The notes: generated by a model from the letters alone, not told the origin. A stretch of 64,000 bases of DNA from Bradyrhizobium sp. ISRA430 (GCF_029909975.1 NZ_CP094516.1:4464001-4528000), one strand, 5' to 3'. Counted from the stretch's first letter, positions 27,298-37,054 are shown. Made by a program: numbers and translations.

Positions 27298-27385
27298 GGC
27301 GCGCTTCCTGTCCCACCCACGCCGGCCGCACGCCCTGCGCCCGAACGCTTCGTCACCGATTTTCGCTGCAAATCGCCCCCAAGAA

Positions 27386-27401
27386 CTGAACAACTATTCA
27401 G
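27386..27401. promoter_or_regulatory. Candidate TetR operator
   Basis: CTGAA-CAACTA-TTCAG, a 16-bp inverted repeat with 5-bp arms, in an AT-rich stretch between the divergent TetR and PAP2 genes. TetR-family sites often have TGAAN(6)TTCA-like symmetry. The assignment is positional. Confidence 0.45.
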
Positions 27402-27556
27402 AGCGAATGACAAGAACCAAATGCGTGCCCCCGCAATCCACGCAAGACGGCCTGTACGACGAAAATGCAGCGGATCTCTTGGCGAAGGGCTAACCACGAT
27501 TCTTACCGTCATCTTAAAGCGCGTTCGCGACTGTACGGCGTCAAATCTGGTGCAGC

Positions 27557-28540
27557 ATGGTCGATACGGACGCCCGGACCGCCTGGCAGCTCTTCCACGT
27601 GAACTGGCTTCCCATCGCAGCCATGGGCAGCCTGCTCGCGCTCGGCCTGGCCTTCACCGGACTTCGGCTCGAGCCGATCGCCTTCGGCGTGACATTGGCG
27701 ATCGCGGCCGTGCTGCTTGCGGTCGCCTATCGTCATCGCATGACGAAGGGCGAGCTCGCCGATCCGAAGCTGGTGTTTTCGATCGGCACGATCGGGCAAG
27801 TGATCCTCACCTGCGCCATCGTGGGACCGCTCAGCTACGTCGCGGCCAAGATGGGCTGGCCGCTGCAGGACCATGCGCTGCTTGCGATCGATCGCGCGCT
27901 TGGCATGGATCCCGAACCGATCGCACGCTATGTCAACGATCATCCCTGGCTCGCCGACGGCCTGTCGCGCTGCTACGGACTGATCAAATGGCCGCTGCTC
28001 GGCATTCCCGTCGTGCTGGCGCTGACCGCGCGCTATGTGCGCCTGCAACTGTTCGTGCTCGCCATGAATCTTGCGCTCGCGATCACCATCGCGATCTCGG
28101 CCGTCGTGCCGGCGATCGGCACCTATTACGGACTGCAATTGGCGGCCGCCCACTTCCCTGACGTCAACACGGCGATCTATGCCGGTCAGTTGCACGACAT
28201 GCTGGCCTTGCGCGACGGAAGCCTGCGCGAGCTCGAACTGTTCAAGCTCTCCGGTATTGTCTCGTTCCCGAGCTTTCACGCCGCATCGGCCGTGCTCTAC
28301 ATGTGGGCGCTGTGGCCGGTGCGCGGCATCGGCGGCATTGCAGCCGCGCTCAACCTGCTGATGATCGCCGCCACGCCGGTGATCGGCGCGCACTACATGA
28401 TCGACGTCTTCGGCGGCATTGCGCTCGCCGCAGCGTCGATTCTAGCCGCGAAACTCTATCTCGAACGGTTCGGCCGCTCACCGCAGGCTTCCGCACCGTC
28501 TGCTGCATCGCCGGTCTGGCGGCCCAGCCTCGCGGAATAG
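27557..28540 (+). CDS. PAP2-family phosphatase, membrane
   Basis: A 327-residue inner-membrane protein with six or more hydrophobic helices. The C-terminal third carries the phosphatidic-acid-phosphatase signature: FPSFHAASAVLYMWALWP (motif 2, with the Ser and His) and VIGAHYMIDVFGGIALA (motif 3, His and Asp). Motif 1 is degenerate, as is common in the PAP2-like/inositolphosphorylceramide-synthase-like subgroup. It probably dephosphorylates a lipid or polyprenyl phosphate. A hairpin shared with the convergent pilin gene follows the stop. Confidence 0.85.
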   Translation: MVDTDARTAWQLFHVNWLPIAAMGSLLALGLAFTGLRLEPIAFGVTLAIAAVLLAVAYRHRMTKGELADPKLVFSIGTIGQVILTCAIVGPLSYVAAKMGWPLQDHALLAIDRALGMDPEPIARYVNDHPWLADGLSRCYGLIKWPLLGIPVVLALTARYVRLQLFVLAMNLALAITIAISAVVPAIGTYYGLQLAAAHFPDVNTAIYAGQLHDMLALRDGSLRELELFKLSGIVSFPSFHAASAVLYMWALWPVRGIGGIAAALNLLMIAATPVIGAHYMIDVFGGIALAAASILAAKLYLERFGRSPQASAPSAASPVWRPSLAE

Positions 28541-28601
28541 TGCGGCCATAGGTCGGCCCATTGCCGGCGGCCGCGGCATATCGAACGCGTCGACCAAAAG
28601 A

Positions 28602-28630
28602 AAAGAGCCCCGTCCAGGACGAGGCTCTTT
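28602..28630. terminator. Bidirectional terminator between PAP2 and Flp pilin genes
   Basis: Arms AAAGAGCCCCGTCC (28602-28615) and GGACGAGGCTCTTT (28617-28630) pair over 14 bp with one G-U wobble. T-rich flanks occur on both strands, as expected for a terminator serving the convergent genes on each side. Confidence 0.8.
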
Positions 28631-28651
28631 CGATTTCCAGTTCGTCTGGCC

Positions 28652-28816
28652 TTACTTGAGGCTGGACGAGATCGCGCCGAACTTGGTGTTCAACGTGGTG
28701 CCAAGCTGATTGACGACGGTGATGATCGCCAGCGCGATGCCGGCAGCGATCAGGCCGTATTCAATGGCGGTGGCGCCGGATTCATCCTTCACGAAGCGCG
28801 CAACGAGGTTCTTCAT
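28652..28816 (-). CDS. Flp-family type IVb pilin
   Basis: A 54-residue pilin precursor: MKNLVARFVKDESGATAIEYGLIAAG is the class IVb signature, with cleavage expected after the Gly of DESG (G14) and the Glu-Tyr pair (EY) that supports processing and assembly. The hydrophobic helix follows. Such pilins form adhesive Flp/Tad fibres. No tad assembly genes are nearby in this window, so the machinery must be encoded elsewhere. Shares a terminator with the convergent PAP2 gene. Confidence 0.9.
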   Translation of the reverse strand: MKNLVARFVKDESGATAIEYGLIAAGIALAIITVVNQLGTTLNTKFGAISSSLK

Positions 28817-29109
28817 AGACTGCTCCAAAGAGTACACAAGGCTACAACTAGTCTGGTCTCTCGGCTTCCCAGCGCCGTCCGACCATGGAACCGACTGTAA
28901 ATGCAAAGAATTGCGCCGCAGTTAATTCGACCGCGTAAACACAGGGCGGTTTGCGTGTATTCGCCGATGGTAAATCGAAATTGAAAACGATCGGTTAAAT
29001 CGTCGACGACGCGAGCGGGGTGCGCCGATTTACCCGAAGTTATGACCGCCATGGTCCAATGCCTTGCGCCCGGCCAACCGGACAAGAACACGCAGGACGA
29101 CGAGGCGGC

Positions 29110-30600
29110 ATGTCCCTCTCCTTCACCAACAGCATCGCGGTGCAGAGCCGCGCGCGAGCGCTGCTGCCGCTGAGCGTCGGCGCCGGCGCCTACCTCTTCT
29201 TCCTCTACGTCGGCAACACGCTGCTCCAGGATTCCGACTCGTTCTGGCAGATCAAGATCGGGCAATGGATCCTCGATCATCAGGCGCTGCCCTATACCGA
29301 TTTCTATTCCTTCACGCGCCCTGGCGCGCCCTGGATCTCGACATCGTGGCTGTCGCAGGTGCTTTTCGCGCTGTCCTACGCGCACTGGGAATGGGCCGGC
29401 CCCGTGATCATCACCACGCTTGCGGTGGCATTGTCGGCTGCGATCTTCGTGTATCTGCTCGATGCGCATCTCGAGATCCCGCGCGCGGTACTGTTCGCGA
29501 TGCTGGCGGTCGTGCTGTCGCTGCATCACATTCTGGCGCGGCCACACATCCTGGCACTGCCCGTCATGATCGCCTGGGCCGGCATGCTGATGACGGCGGC
29601 CGATCGCAAGGGCACACCATCCTGGTATTGGCTGCCGCTGATGTCGCTGTGGTCCAACCTGCATGGCGGCTTCGTGCTGGGCCTCGCGCTGATCGGCCCG
29701 ATGGCGCTGGAGGCGATCTGGACGCTCGATTCCGGCAAGCAGGTGCGGCTGTTGCTGCGGTGGTTCCTGTTCGGCGTCGCCGCGCTGGCCGCGGCTTGCG
29801 TCACGCCCTATGGCTGGCGCACGCTGCTCGGCGCGACGAATATCCTCGATCTCGGCGAGCTGCTGTCGATCATCTCGGAATGGATGCCGCCGAACTTCGC
29901 TTCGTTCGGCACGTTCGAAGGCGCCGTACTGGGCCTCATCGGGCTCGGTCTGTTCTGTGGGCTCACGCTCTCCCTGCCGCGCATTCTATTGATCCTGCTG
30001 CTGACCTGGATGGCGCTGACCCATGTCAGGAACATCGAGGCCTTTGCCTTCCTGGTGCCACTGGTGCTGGCCAAGCCGCTCGGTGAGCAGTCGCCGCGGT
30101 CCCGGCCGGATTCACTGATTGGTGAGACCCGGCCGGCCCGCTACGTGACCGTAACAGGCGCGCTGATGATCGTGGGCGCAGCCTGGACCTCGACCTCGAT
30201 CTACATGTCGCATCATCGCTTCAACTTCACCATGAGGCAGACGCCGGTCGCCGCGGTCGACCTGCTGGAGCAGCGCAAGGCGCAGCGCATCTTCAACGCC
30301 TATCAGTTCGGCGGCTATTTGATCTCGCGCGACATCCCGGTGTTCGTCGACGGGCGCGCCGAGCTCTATGGCGAGCGTTTCGTGATGGACTTCTTCAAGG
30401 CGGTGGAGGTCAAGAAGCTCGACAACCTGACCCGGCTGCTCGACGAGTACAAGATCGACGCCACGCTGTTGGTCGCGGACGCGCCGGCGGCCCAGGTGCT
30501 GGATCACATCAAGGGCTGGAAGCGGCTCTATGCGGACGACATCGCCGTGATCCATGTGCGCGACAACGGGGAAGCCGCGACCGCGACGTCGTCGAAGTGA
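29110..30600 (+). CDS. Multi-pass membrane protein, GT-C-like
   Basis: A 496-residue protein with about ten hydrophobic helices. The first extracytoplasmic loop has DSDSFWQIKIGQWILDHQALPYTDFYSF, and a later loop has WSNLHGGFVLGL; an acidic pair after the first helix resembles GT-C glycosyltransferases that use lipid-linked sugars, but no family is certain. After the last helix, ~150 residues form a soluble domain (VDLLEQRKAQRIFNAYQFGGYLIS... VFVDGRAELYGE). The ATG at 29110 has a GACGAGG ribosome site. Function unknown; possibly cell-surface polysaccharide or lipid modification. Confidence 0.7.
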   Translation: MSLSFTNSIAVQSRARALLPLSVGAGAYLFFLYVGNTLLQDSDSFWQIKIGQWILDHQALPYTDFYSFTRPGAPWISTSWLSQVLFALSYAHWEWAGPVIITTLAVALSAAIFVYLLDAHLEIPRAVLFAMLAVVLSLHHILARPHILALPVMIAWAGMLMTAADRKGTPSWYWLPLMSLWSNLHGGFVLGLALIGPMALEAIWTLDSGKQVRLLLRWFLFGVAALAAACVTPYGWRTLLGATNILDLGELLSIISEWMPPNFASFGTFEGAVLGLIGLGLFCGLTLSLPRILLILLLTWMALTHVRNIEAFAFLVPLVLAKPLGEQSPRSRPDSLIGETRPARYVTVTGALMIVGAAWTSTSIYMSHHRFNFTMRQTPVAAVDLLEQRKAQRIFNAYQFGGYLISRDIPVFVDGRAELYGERFVMDFFKAVEVKKLDNLTRLLDEYKIDATLLVADAPAAQVLDHIKGWKRLYADDIAVIHVRDNGEAATATSSK

Positions 30601-30833
30601 GGACGTAGCTCCGGGGTACGCACACGTAAAATGAGATGCCCGCTTCAAAAGCGTGAAGCAGACTCGACCAAGGCACTCCGGCTGTGTCGCCGGTTGGCCC
30701 TGAGCCGACGTGCAGCGAAAGCCCGGCATATCTGCTATCAAAGACGAAGCGACCAAGTACTTATCAGTAGCCCCAGACTTCCGCTTCCGCCGCTCAGCGG
30801 GCCACGAACACAGATTGTTCGACTTCGAAGCCC

Positions 30834-31304
30834 TCAGATTTCGCAGCCGGTTGAATTCAAAGCCTTACGTAAGCCACCAAACGCCTTGAGCCGACAGGGT
30901 TCGCTATCGCTGGCGGCCTTTGAAGGCTGGACAATCGCGGTTCGCTTGACAACGGTTGCCTTCGGCTTCGACTTGGGGCCTGCAGCGGTAGTGACCTTCT
31001 TCGGATTGTGCCGATGACGGGCGATCGGGCTCGGAGGCTCCGAAGAACCGATACTGGCGTCTTCCGGCGGAGCAATGCGTTGGTCGACCGAAGCAAGCTG
31101 TGCTGGCCTCTCGCTGCTCACAGCGACGACTTCAAGGCGATCAGCCTTTGCCAATACGCCATGTGAATCGGAAATGCCGGCGTCTGGCTCAGCAAGGGGC
31201 TGGACGATCGCGACTGCGCTGCGCTGTGGAGTTCTGAACTCCATTGCCGACAGCACGCCTACACACAACGGGATAAGCAGGCCCAACAACACCATTCTCA
31301 GCAT
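30834..31304 (-). CDS. Hypothetical secreted or membrane-anchored protein
   Basis: A 156-residue protein. Residues 3-20 form a signal/anchor helix (MVLLGLLIPLCVGVLSA). The rest is polar and low in order, with a basic His/Lys stretch (ARHRHNPKKV) and a C-terminus with two Cys (EPCRLKAFGGL, STGCEI). I do not recognise the family. It sits at the left border of an accessory-looking region and has no close neighbour on its strand. Confidence 0.5.
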   Translation of the reverse strand: MLRMVLLGLLIPLCVGVLSAMEFRTPQRSAVAIVQPLAEPDAGISDSHGVLAKADRLEVVAVSSERPAQLASVDQRIAPPEDASIGSSEPPSPIARHRHNPKKVTTAAGPKSKPKATVVKRTAIVQPSKAASDSEPCRLKAFGGLRKALNSTGCEI

Positions 31305-31560
31305 GATGCGCCTCTAACCTGAGTTAGTGCCGCTTAAAATTCTCCGCTCCAATGAGGCAACTTGTCGGCGGCTAGCTACCCACGCACGGATCATTTGCCG
31401 ACAGGGTTAACGTCGGCGATGCCTCCCAAACGTACCGAGACTGCGCGCTGCCCATGTCGGTTTTTCGGGAGTAGACCGGATCTGGTTCAGGTCATGGCAG
31501 GAGGTCCGTTAGCGCCCCACAGCCGACGAGCTGAACTCTCGCCGCGAGAATAACAGTTGT

Positions 31561-33192
31561 CTAGCTTTGGGTGAACGGTAAGGCCACTTTCGACATTTCT
31601 GCAACGCCCGCTTTGCGAAGCCCGGCCAGCAACCGATCGAGACAAGCTGCGTCGAAAACGATGTAATCCCGCCGCACCTGCGCGATTGAAAAATCTGGCC
31701 GGTGTCTTCGCGTCTCGCGACTCTCCTGCTCCGCGCCTGTGTGGTCGCCGAGATGGCCGAGTGCCGACGTGATGATCATGTGCGGCGCCCACGTGTCGAA
31801 TGAGTGGATGGATTCACGGGCGAGTTCAACCGCTTTAGCATCATTGCCTAGATAGAGATAACCGACGGCGAGGACGTTGAGGTACTGACGTGCGCTCGGC
31901 GCGAATGGACTCAACCGGAGCGCCCGTTCGGCCTGTCGAATACCTTCGTCGCAGCGGCCAGATTGGATCAGGAGCCGGCCAAGGATCGCATAGGCGTGCG
32001 CAAAGCTCGGATTGAGTGCGATCGCTCGCTTCGCCGCATCGATCGCGGATTCTGGTTGGCGACTGAAAGTCAGGCCCCAGGCCAACGCCAGATGCGATAG
32101 AGCGTCCCGGTCGTCGAGCAAGACGGCGCGGCGGGCACGGTTGAGAATGTCTTTCGGGTCATGTATCGCGTAGCAGAAGAAAAGATCCTCCGCCTGACTC
32201 CACGCGATTGCGGCGTGTGCGGGCGCGAAACTGGGGTGGAGCGCGAGCGAACGTTCGAGCAGCCGGCGCGCCTCGGCATTGCCGTCCCGCGTGCGTTGCG
32301 CGATCAACGCCATACCGCGATGGAACAGCTCCCAAGCGCCGAGGTTTTCCGGCGGCGTGGCCTTGGTCCGGTCGTATTCGGCGCGGCCCAGTTCCGGCTC
32401 GATCTGTCCGGCGATTTCCCGAGCTATCTCGTCTTGGATAGCAAAGATATCGTCGAGCTTGCGGTCGAACCGCTCGGCCCAGACGTGATTGCCGGTACTA
32501 CAGTCGAGGAGTTGGGCAGAAATCCGGACGCGTCCGGCATCCCTGCGGACACTGCCTTCGACGACATAGCGTACGCCGAGCGTCGCCGCGATCTCGCGTA
32601 CGTCAGGGAGCTCGCGCTTGTAACGGAGCGTCGCATTGCGCGCGATCACGAAAAATTGCCGGATGCGGCTGAGCGCCGTGATGAGGTCCTCCGTGATCCC
32701 GTCGATGAAGAAGTCCTGTTCGGCGTCGTCCGACATGTTGGTGAACGGTAGGACCGCTATCGACGGCCGATCCGGGAGTGCCATTGTTGTGGCTGAGGGG
32801 TCGGACGACCTCTCAACAGGCAAGGAATCGGTGACAGCAGGGCCCTTCTCCACCTCGCCAACGAACCGAACCCCCTTTCGCGCGACGGTGCGGATCAGTC
32901 GTTGTTGGTCGCCGTCGTCGCCGATAGCACGGCGCGCTGCATTGATGCGGCTGATCAACGTCGATTCAGAGACGAGGCGGCCGTTCCAGACGGCCTCCAG
33001 TAGATCGTCCTTGGTGACGACTCGGTGACGGTTCTCGATCAGATAGACCAGGAGGTCGAATACCTGCGGCTGCACCGGCACAGAGCTTTCGCCGTGCCGA
33101 AGCTCGCGCCGGTCGGTATCCAACACACACTTCTCGAAGTGGAGGCGCACGCTATCGCTCTCCGGCAGGCGGCTCCGGGCCGCTGTGAGCAT
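31561..33192 (-). CDS. wHTH-TolB-like-TPR regulator (CadC/adenylate-cyclase-like family)
   Basis: A 543-residue multidomain regulator. An OmpR-type winged helix comes first (about 13-112), with LRHGESSVPVQPQVFDLLVYLI and a recognition helix in STLISRINAARRAIGD. A TolB-like N-domain follows (SIAVLPFTNMSDDAEQDFFIDGITEDLITAL and VRYVVEGSVRR). At least four TPR-like helical pairs fill the C-terminal half. Such soluble proteins are common in Bradyrhizobium and usually control the neighbouring divergent gene. The ATG at 33192 is preferred; a start at 33294 would overlap the divergent methyltransferase start codon. Confidence 0.82.
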   Translation of the reverse strand: MLTAARSRLPESDSVRLHFEKCVLDTDRRELRHGESSVPVQPQVFDLLVYLIENRHRVVTKDDLLEAVWNGRLVSESTLISRINAARRAIGDDGDQQRLIRTVARKGVRFVGEVEKGPAVTDSLPVERSSDPSATTMALPDRPSIAVLPFTNMSDDAEQDFFIDGITEDLITALSRIRQFFVIARNATLRYKRELPDVREIAATLGVRYVVEGSVRRDAGRVRISAQLLDCSTGNHVWAERFDRKLDDIFAIQDEIAREIAGQIEPELGRAEYDRTKATPPENLGAWELFHRGMALIAQRTRDGNAEARRLLERSLALHPSFAPAHAAIAWSQAEDLFFCYAIHDPKDILNRARRAVLLDDRDALSHLALAWGLTFSRQPESAIDAAKRAIALNPSFAHAYAILGRLLIQSGRCDEGIRQAERALRLSPFAPSARQYLNVLAVGYLYLGNDAKAVELARESIHSFDTWAPHMIITSALGHLGDHTGAEQESRETRRHRPDFSIAQVRRDYIVFDAACLDRLLAGLRKAGVAEMSKVALPFTQS

Positions 33193-33292
33193 ATCAATGG
33201 AAAGAGCATGAAAAATCAATGCGGCTTCAAGGCCAATCTCCCGCTCCGAAACTAATCTGGCTGCGCTCCATACCTCATCGGGAGACCCCACC

Positions 33293-34336
33293 ATGAACCA
33301 GCAAATCCAGTCGAAGGACTACAACGCGACGGTATCTGTAACGCCGGACGCTATCATGCAGCTCGGCTTCGCCTTTTGGGGTTCAAAGACGCTGCTGAGC
33401 GCAGTCGAACTCGGGCTGTTCACTTTGCTCGCCGACGGGCCGCTCAGCGCGGACGCCTTGACAACCCGGCTGAAGCTTCATCCACGCAGCGTACGCGATT
33501 TCCTCGATGCGCTGGTGTCGCTCGGACAGCTCGAACGTAACGATGGCCTCTACTCCAACACGCCGGCCGGCGCGCAATTTCTCGATCGACGCAAACCAAC
33601 CTATGTCGGCGGAATCCTCGAAATGGCGAACGCGCGGCTCTATCCATTCTGGAGTGCGTTGACCGATGCGTTGCGTACCGGGGAACCGCAGAACGAGGCG
33701 AAGCAGGGCCGCGACCTGTTCGATGAGATATACCGCAACCCAGCGATCCTCTCAGACTTCCTCAAGGCGATGACGGGATTGAGCCTCGGCGCCGCGCACG
33801 CCATTGCAGAGAAATTTCCTTGGGCTGACTACAAGAGCTTCGCCGACATCGGCACCGCAGAGGGCGGCCTTGCAGTCGAGCTTGCTCGGGCACATCCCCA
33901 TCTCTCTGGCATAGGCTTCGATCTGCCGGTGGTGAGGCCGCATTTCGACGCCTACGCGGCGCAGCACGGTCTCTCGGCTCGGCTTTCGTTCCACGCCGGT
34001 GACTTCTTCGCAGAGGCGATGCCCGCTGCGGATGTGCTGATCATGGGGCATATCCTGCACGACTGGAGCCTCGAGAAAAAACGGACGCTGATCCGCAAAG
34101 CCTACGATGCCCTGCCGTTCGGTGGTGCGCTGATCGTCTACGATCCGATCATCGACGATGACCGTCGGCGCAATGCCTTTGGATTACTGATGAGCCTGAA
34201 CATGCTGATTGAGACCCGCGAGGGCTTTGACTTCACAGGCGCAGAGTGCGTGGATTGGTTCAAGGAGGCAGGCTTTACAGAGATACGCGTCGAACCGCTG
34301 GGCGGCCCAGACTCGATGGTGACTGGCGTCAAGTGA
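33293..34336 (+). CDS. SAM-dependent O-methyltransferase (hydroxyindole/acetylserotonin type)
   Basis: A 347-residue small-molecule O-methyltransferase. The N-terminal wHTH dimerisation domain (about 15-100) is followed by the SAM fold with DIGTAEGG (185-192) and [18 protein letters not shown] carries the catalytic His256 used to deprotonate a hydroxyl. Length fits plant-type/acetylserotonin methyltransferases and bacterial polyketide-type OMTs. The substrate is unknown. It is divergent from the wHTH-TPR regulator at 33192, which likely controls it, and is followed by a metallo-hydrolase gene on the other strand. Confidence 0.87.
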   Translation: MNQQIQSKDYNATVSVTPDAIMQLGFAFWGSKTLLSAVELGLFTLLADGPLSADALTTRLKLHPRSVRDFLDALVSLGQLERNDGLYSNTPAGAQFLDRRKPTYVGGILEMANARLYPFWSALTDALRTGEPQNEAKQGRDLFDEIYRNPAILSDFLKAMTGLSLGAAHAIAEKFPWADYKSFADIGTAEGGLAVELARAHPHLSGIGFDLPVVRPHFDAYAAQHGLSARLSFHAGDFFAEAMPAADVLIMGHILHDWSLEKKRTLIRKAYDALPFGGALIVYDPIIDDDRRRNAFGLLMSLNMLIETREGFDFTGAECVDWFKEAGFTEIRVEPLGGPDSMVTGVK

Positions 34337-34414
34337 GAGAGACTTGCGGCGGCTTATGCTGCGACTGCTCACGGCAGCTCATGGCCCCGAAGGCGACATG
34401 CCGCCTTCACCGCG

Positions 34415-35428
34415 TTACACCACCATCAGGTCCTTGCCGACAATGATCTCGCCCTTGAAGTACTTCGCCACTGGGGCACGCCAGGTCTCATCGTCGATGC
34501 TGTCGCTGGCCGGAGTAAGGTGCGATAGCACGAGTGTTTTGACACCTGCGTCCTGGGCAATGCGGCCGACATCTTCGGAGGGTGTGTGGTCCGCCTTCAT
34601 ATGCGCCATGAATGCGTCGAACGTCACCGGCCAACCCTGAGCAATCCGTGCCCTTATGGCTGTCTCGACGGCTGGCACGTACATAATTTCGTGAACCAGT
34701 ACGTCGGCGCCTTTCGCCATTTTCGCCACGGCTTCGAGTGGTGCTGTGTCGCCGGAAAATGCAATCGAGCGGTCCTTGAAGTCGAAGCGATAGCCCAGCG
34801 CTGGCTTCACTGGCGGGTGCTCTACAAGGATGGCCGACACCTTGACGTTGTCATCCTGCGTTACCGGACCAGCGGCGGAGACCTCCTGGACGTTGACTGA
34901 CGTCAGCGGCTTCATCCGAAAATCCTCAGCCCAAAAATCGACGGTTTGCTTATAGGCGCGCATGAAATCCTCGGTCATTTGCTTCAGCGGTGGCGGACCA
35001 AAAGCGCGCACGTCGAGCGGCAATCCCTGTATCCAGCCGACGATCAGCAGCGGACCGTATTCAATGTTATGATCGGGGTGATGGTGCGTGATGAAGATCG
35101 ATTTCAGCGCGTGAAAGGGAATCCCAGTGCGGGCAAACTGGTTGGTAACACCCATCCCGCAATCGAGCTCATAGGCCGCGCCGTTGCTCAGCATCACGTG
35201 TGAAGTCATTTCTCGCGAGCGGCCCGGCACTGGACCAGCGGCGGTGCCGAGTAGCACCAGCTTAGTGCCCTTATCCTTCAGGGCGGCTTGCGCTTGTTGC
35301 GGGGACCAGTGGGCCCCGTTGGCTTGCGCGGTGCCTGGCTGGACTGTGGCGGCGAGCGCCGGCGCGGCCAAAAGGCCGGTCAGGAGGCTGCGACGTGAGA
35401 GGGCGGACAGCGATGGTGTGTCTTGCAT
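34415..35428 (-). CDS. MBL-fold metallo-hydrolase, Tat-exported
   Basis: A 337-residue periplasmic metallo-beta-lactamase-fold hydrolase. The N-terminus has a twin-arginine signal (SRRSLLTGLLAAPALAA). The metal site HHHPDHN (H115, H117, D119, H120) is intact, and FSGDTAPLEAVAKMAKG supplies the bridging Asp. C-terminal AHMKADHTPSEDVGRIAQDAG and LSHLTP contain further His. It resembles lactonase/arylsulfatase-like ribonuclease-Z-type hydrolases; substrate not visible. The ATG at 35428 is used because GGAGG precedes it at good spacing; 35458 is an alternative. Confidence 0.87.
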   Translation of the reverse strand: MQDTPSLSALSRRSLLTGLLAAPALAATVQPGTAQANGAHWSPQQAQAALKDKGTKLVLLGTAAGPVPGRSREMTSHVMLSNGAAYELDCGMGVTNQFARTGIPFHALKSIFITHHHPDHNIEYGPLLIVGWIQGLPLDVRAFGPPPLKQMTEDFMRAYKQTVDFWAEDFRMKPLTSVNVQEVSAAGPVTQDDNVKVSAILVEHPPVKPALGYRFDFKDRSIAFSGDTAPLEAVAKMAKGADVLVHEIMYVPAVETAIRARIAQGWPVTFDAFMAHMKADHTPSEDVGRIAQDAGVKTLVLSHLTPASDSIDDETWRAPVAKYFKGEIIVGKDLMVV

Positions 35429-35778
35429 GGCCTTGTCCTCCCGGTTCCCAATGTCCATGGTCCGCTGTCGCCTAATGTAGCTGAAGGGGCATGCTATCGA
35501 CTGTTCGATGACCGCACAATTGTTTGACGCCCGCTCTTGGCACTGCAGTCATTTCTCGTGCGTACACAACTAGGTCGTTTTCAGGTCAAAACGGACATCG
35601 GACGGCGGGCAGGACTGGCTGGCTCAGTCGAGAATGACCATTAGCTGACCTTCAGCAGGTCTGCTTTTCGGCGGCCAGTGTAGCTCCGCCGCGGCGCGGC
35701 CGCTGATGACTTGCGCAGAAGTTCATAGAGTAACGCTGTCTGCCACAGTCGAACGTCGCCATGGCGTAACCTCGTTCC
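35429..35778. other. Gene-poor spacer in the accessory region
   Basis: About 350 bases without a supportable gene. The composition is less GC-rich than the flanking chromosome. Short fragments (about 35575-35700) look like decayed remnants of intergenic repeats, but I could not define their borders. Confidence 0.35.
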
Positions 35779-36690
35779 TCAAGACTTCGCTGTTGCGGGC
35801 ATCTGACCGGGCTCGAATGGACCCGGCTCGAAGAAGCCCTCGATCGATTCGACCTTTGCGTAGTTCTCGGCGATGCTCTCGGGTGTCAGATGTGGATCGT
35901 AGAAGCCAGGTCCCATGACGATAGCGATACGTTGGATTACTCCAGCTTCCACGTTGTAGATCCTGTTCGTCTCCGAACAACTATCGCTCGCGAGCCAGAC
36001 GATCGCTGGCGCAACAGCCGCAACCGGCATTGTGGCTTCGCTCTGCTTCAGCCAAGCGGGATCCGCAACCGCTGCTGGGTGCATCCTCGTGTACCCGGCT
36101 GGCGAAATGGTGTTCACGAGAATCCCATGCTCAGCACCTTCAATTGCAAGAATGCGCATCAATCCAACTACTGCGCACTTGGCCGCAGCGTAGGTGGCTT
36201 GGCCACGTAACCCAAACAGGCCGCTGACTGACGTCGTGAAGATGATCTTCCCGTGGCGCTGTGCGGCCATATACGGCCAGGCAGCCTTCACCGTGTTAAC
36301 CGGCCCGCCGAGGTGCACCCGCCAATAGTGATCGAAATCGTCAAGGGTGGCGGCCTCGAATAGCTGGCTTCTGCAGATACCAGCGTTGTTCACGAGGAGG
36401 TCTATTCTCCCGAAATGCTCGATGGTCGTCGCGATCAGGTCACTGCCACCTTCAGGGGTGGAAACGTTGCTGTCATTCGCGATTGCCTCGCCTCCACGGG
36501 ATCGAATGAAATCGGCCACCTGTTCCGCGATCGTGGAATCCTTCCCGAACCCCGATACGTCGGTCCCCAGGTCATTCACAACCACCCGGGCGCCGCGCTC
36601 GGCGAGAAGTTCGACGTATGCCCGCCCAAGCCCGCGACCTGCGCCAGTCACAACCGCGACCTTTCCCTCCAACGAAATTCGTTCTGTCAT
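35779..36690 (-). CDS. SDR-family oxidoreductase (HSD17B4-like)
   Basis: A 303-residue short-chain dehydrogenase. TGAGRGLG (15-22) is the NAD(P) loop, NNAG is at 101-104, and the catalytic set is Ser154, Tyr167 and Lys171 (YAAAK). The insertion with DVSGFGKDSTIAEQV resembles the dehydrogenase domain of multifunctional enzyme type 2/17-beta-HSD type 4 proteins and their bacterial relatives that oxidise 3-hydroxyacyl-CoA or steroid substrates. The C-terminal ~60 residues (GVIQRIAIVMGPGFYDPHLTPESIAENYAKVESI) are typical of that branch. Start at 36690 has homology immediately after. Substrate unknown. Confidence 0.87.
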   Translation of the reverse strand: MTERISLEGKVAVVTGAGRGLGRAYVELLAERGARVVVNDLGTDVSGFGKDSTIAEQVADFIRSRGGEAIANDSNVSTPEGGSDLIATTIEHFGRIDLLVNNAGICRSQLFEAATLDDFDHYWRVHLGGPVNTVKAAWPYMAAQRHGKIIFTTSVSGLFGLRGQATYAAAKCAVVGLMRILAIEGAEHGILVNTISPAGYTRMHPAAVADPAWLKQSEATMPVAAVAPAIVWLASDSCSETNRIYNVEAGVIQRIAIVMGPGFYDPHLTPESIAENYAKVESIEGFFEPGPFEPGQMPATAKS

Positions 36691-37054
36691 CTCGCTATCC
36701 TCCTTCCGGCAAGATTGAATGCGTCTGCGCGCAACCGTGACACCAACTGCCGGGGCGCTATGTCCCTTTGGCAAAGCCAGATTCACGTCCCCCGCAATCG
36801 ACAATGCGTCCGTTTTCGGGAAGTTCGCTGATGTCCGCTTATGGCCCTGGACACGCGAGGGCGAGTTGACCTGCTTCGCTCCTGGGGCCGCAGCGGACGT
36901 GACATGCGTTCGCGGGCCGATCGGACTTATGAGTACACGCCCGAGCGCGTCGAACTGAGTTCAGGCTGTCTAGTTCAACGTCCCAATGAGAGAGTAAGGC
37001 GATCCGAGTTCCGGGCGTACACTGATTCAACCAAAGCCGATCCCGCATTGGCCA
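36691..37054. other. Gene-poor spacer
   Basis: About 364 bases with no supportable gene. Frames across it lack coding character. It looks like decayed intergenic repeat material and marks the right border of the accessory region; I see no defined ends. Confidence 0.35.

Noticed and set aside
31362..31553. Plus-strand 63-codon frame with a PPKRTETARCPCRF-like stretch
   Set aside because: Such reading frames arise from decayed repeat DNA that recurs in Bradyrhizobium genomes; no ribosome site or conserved domain.
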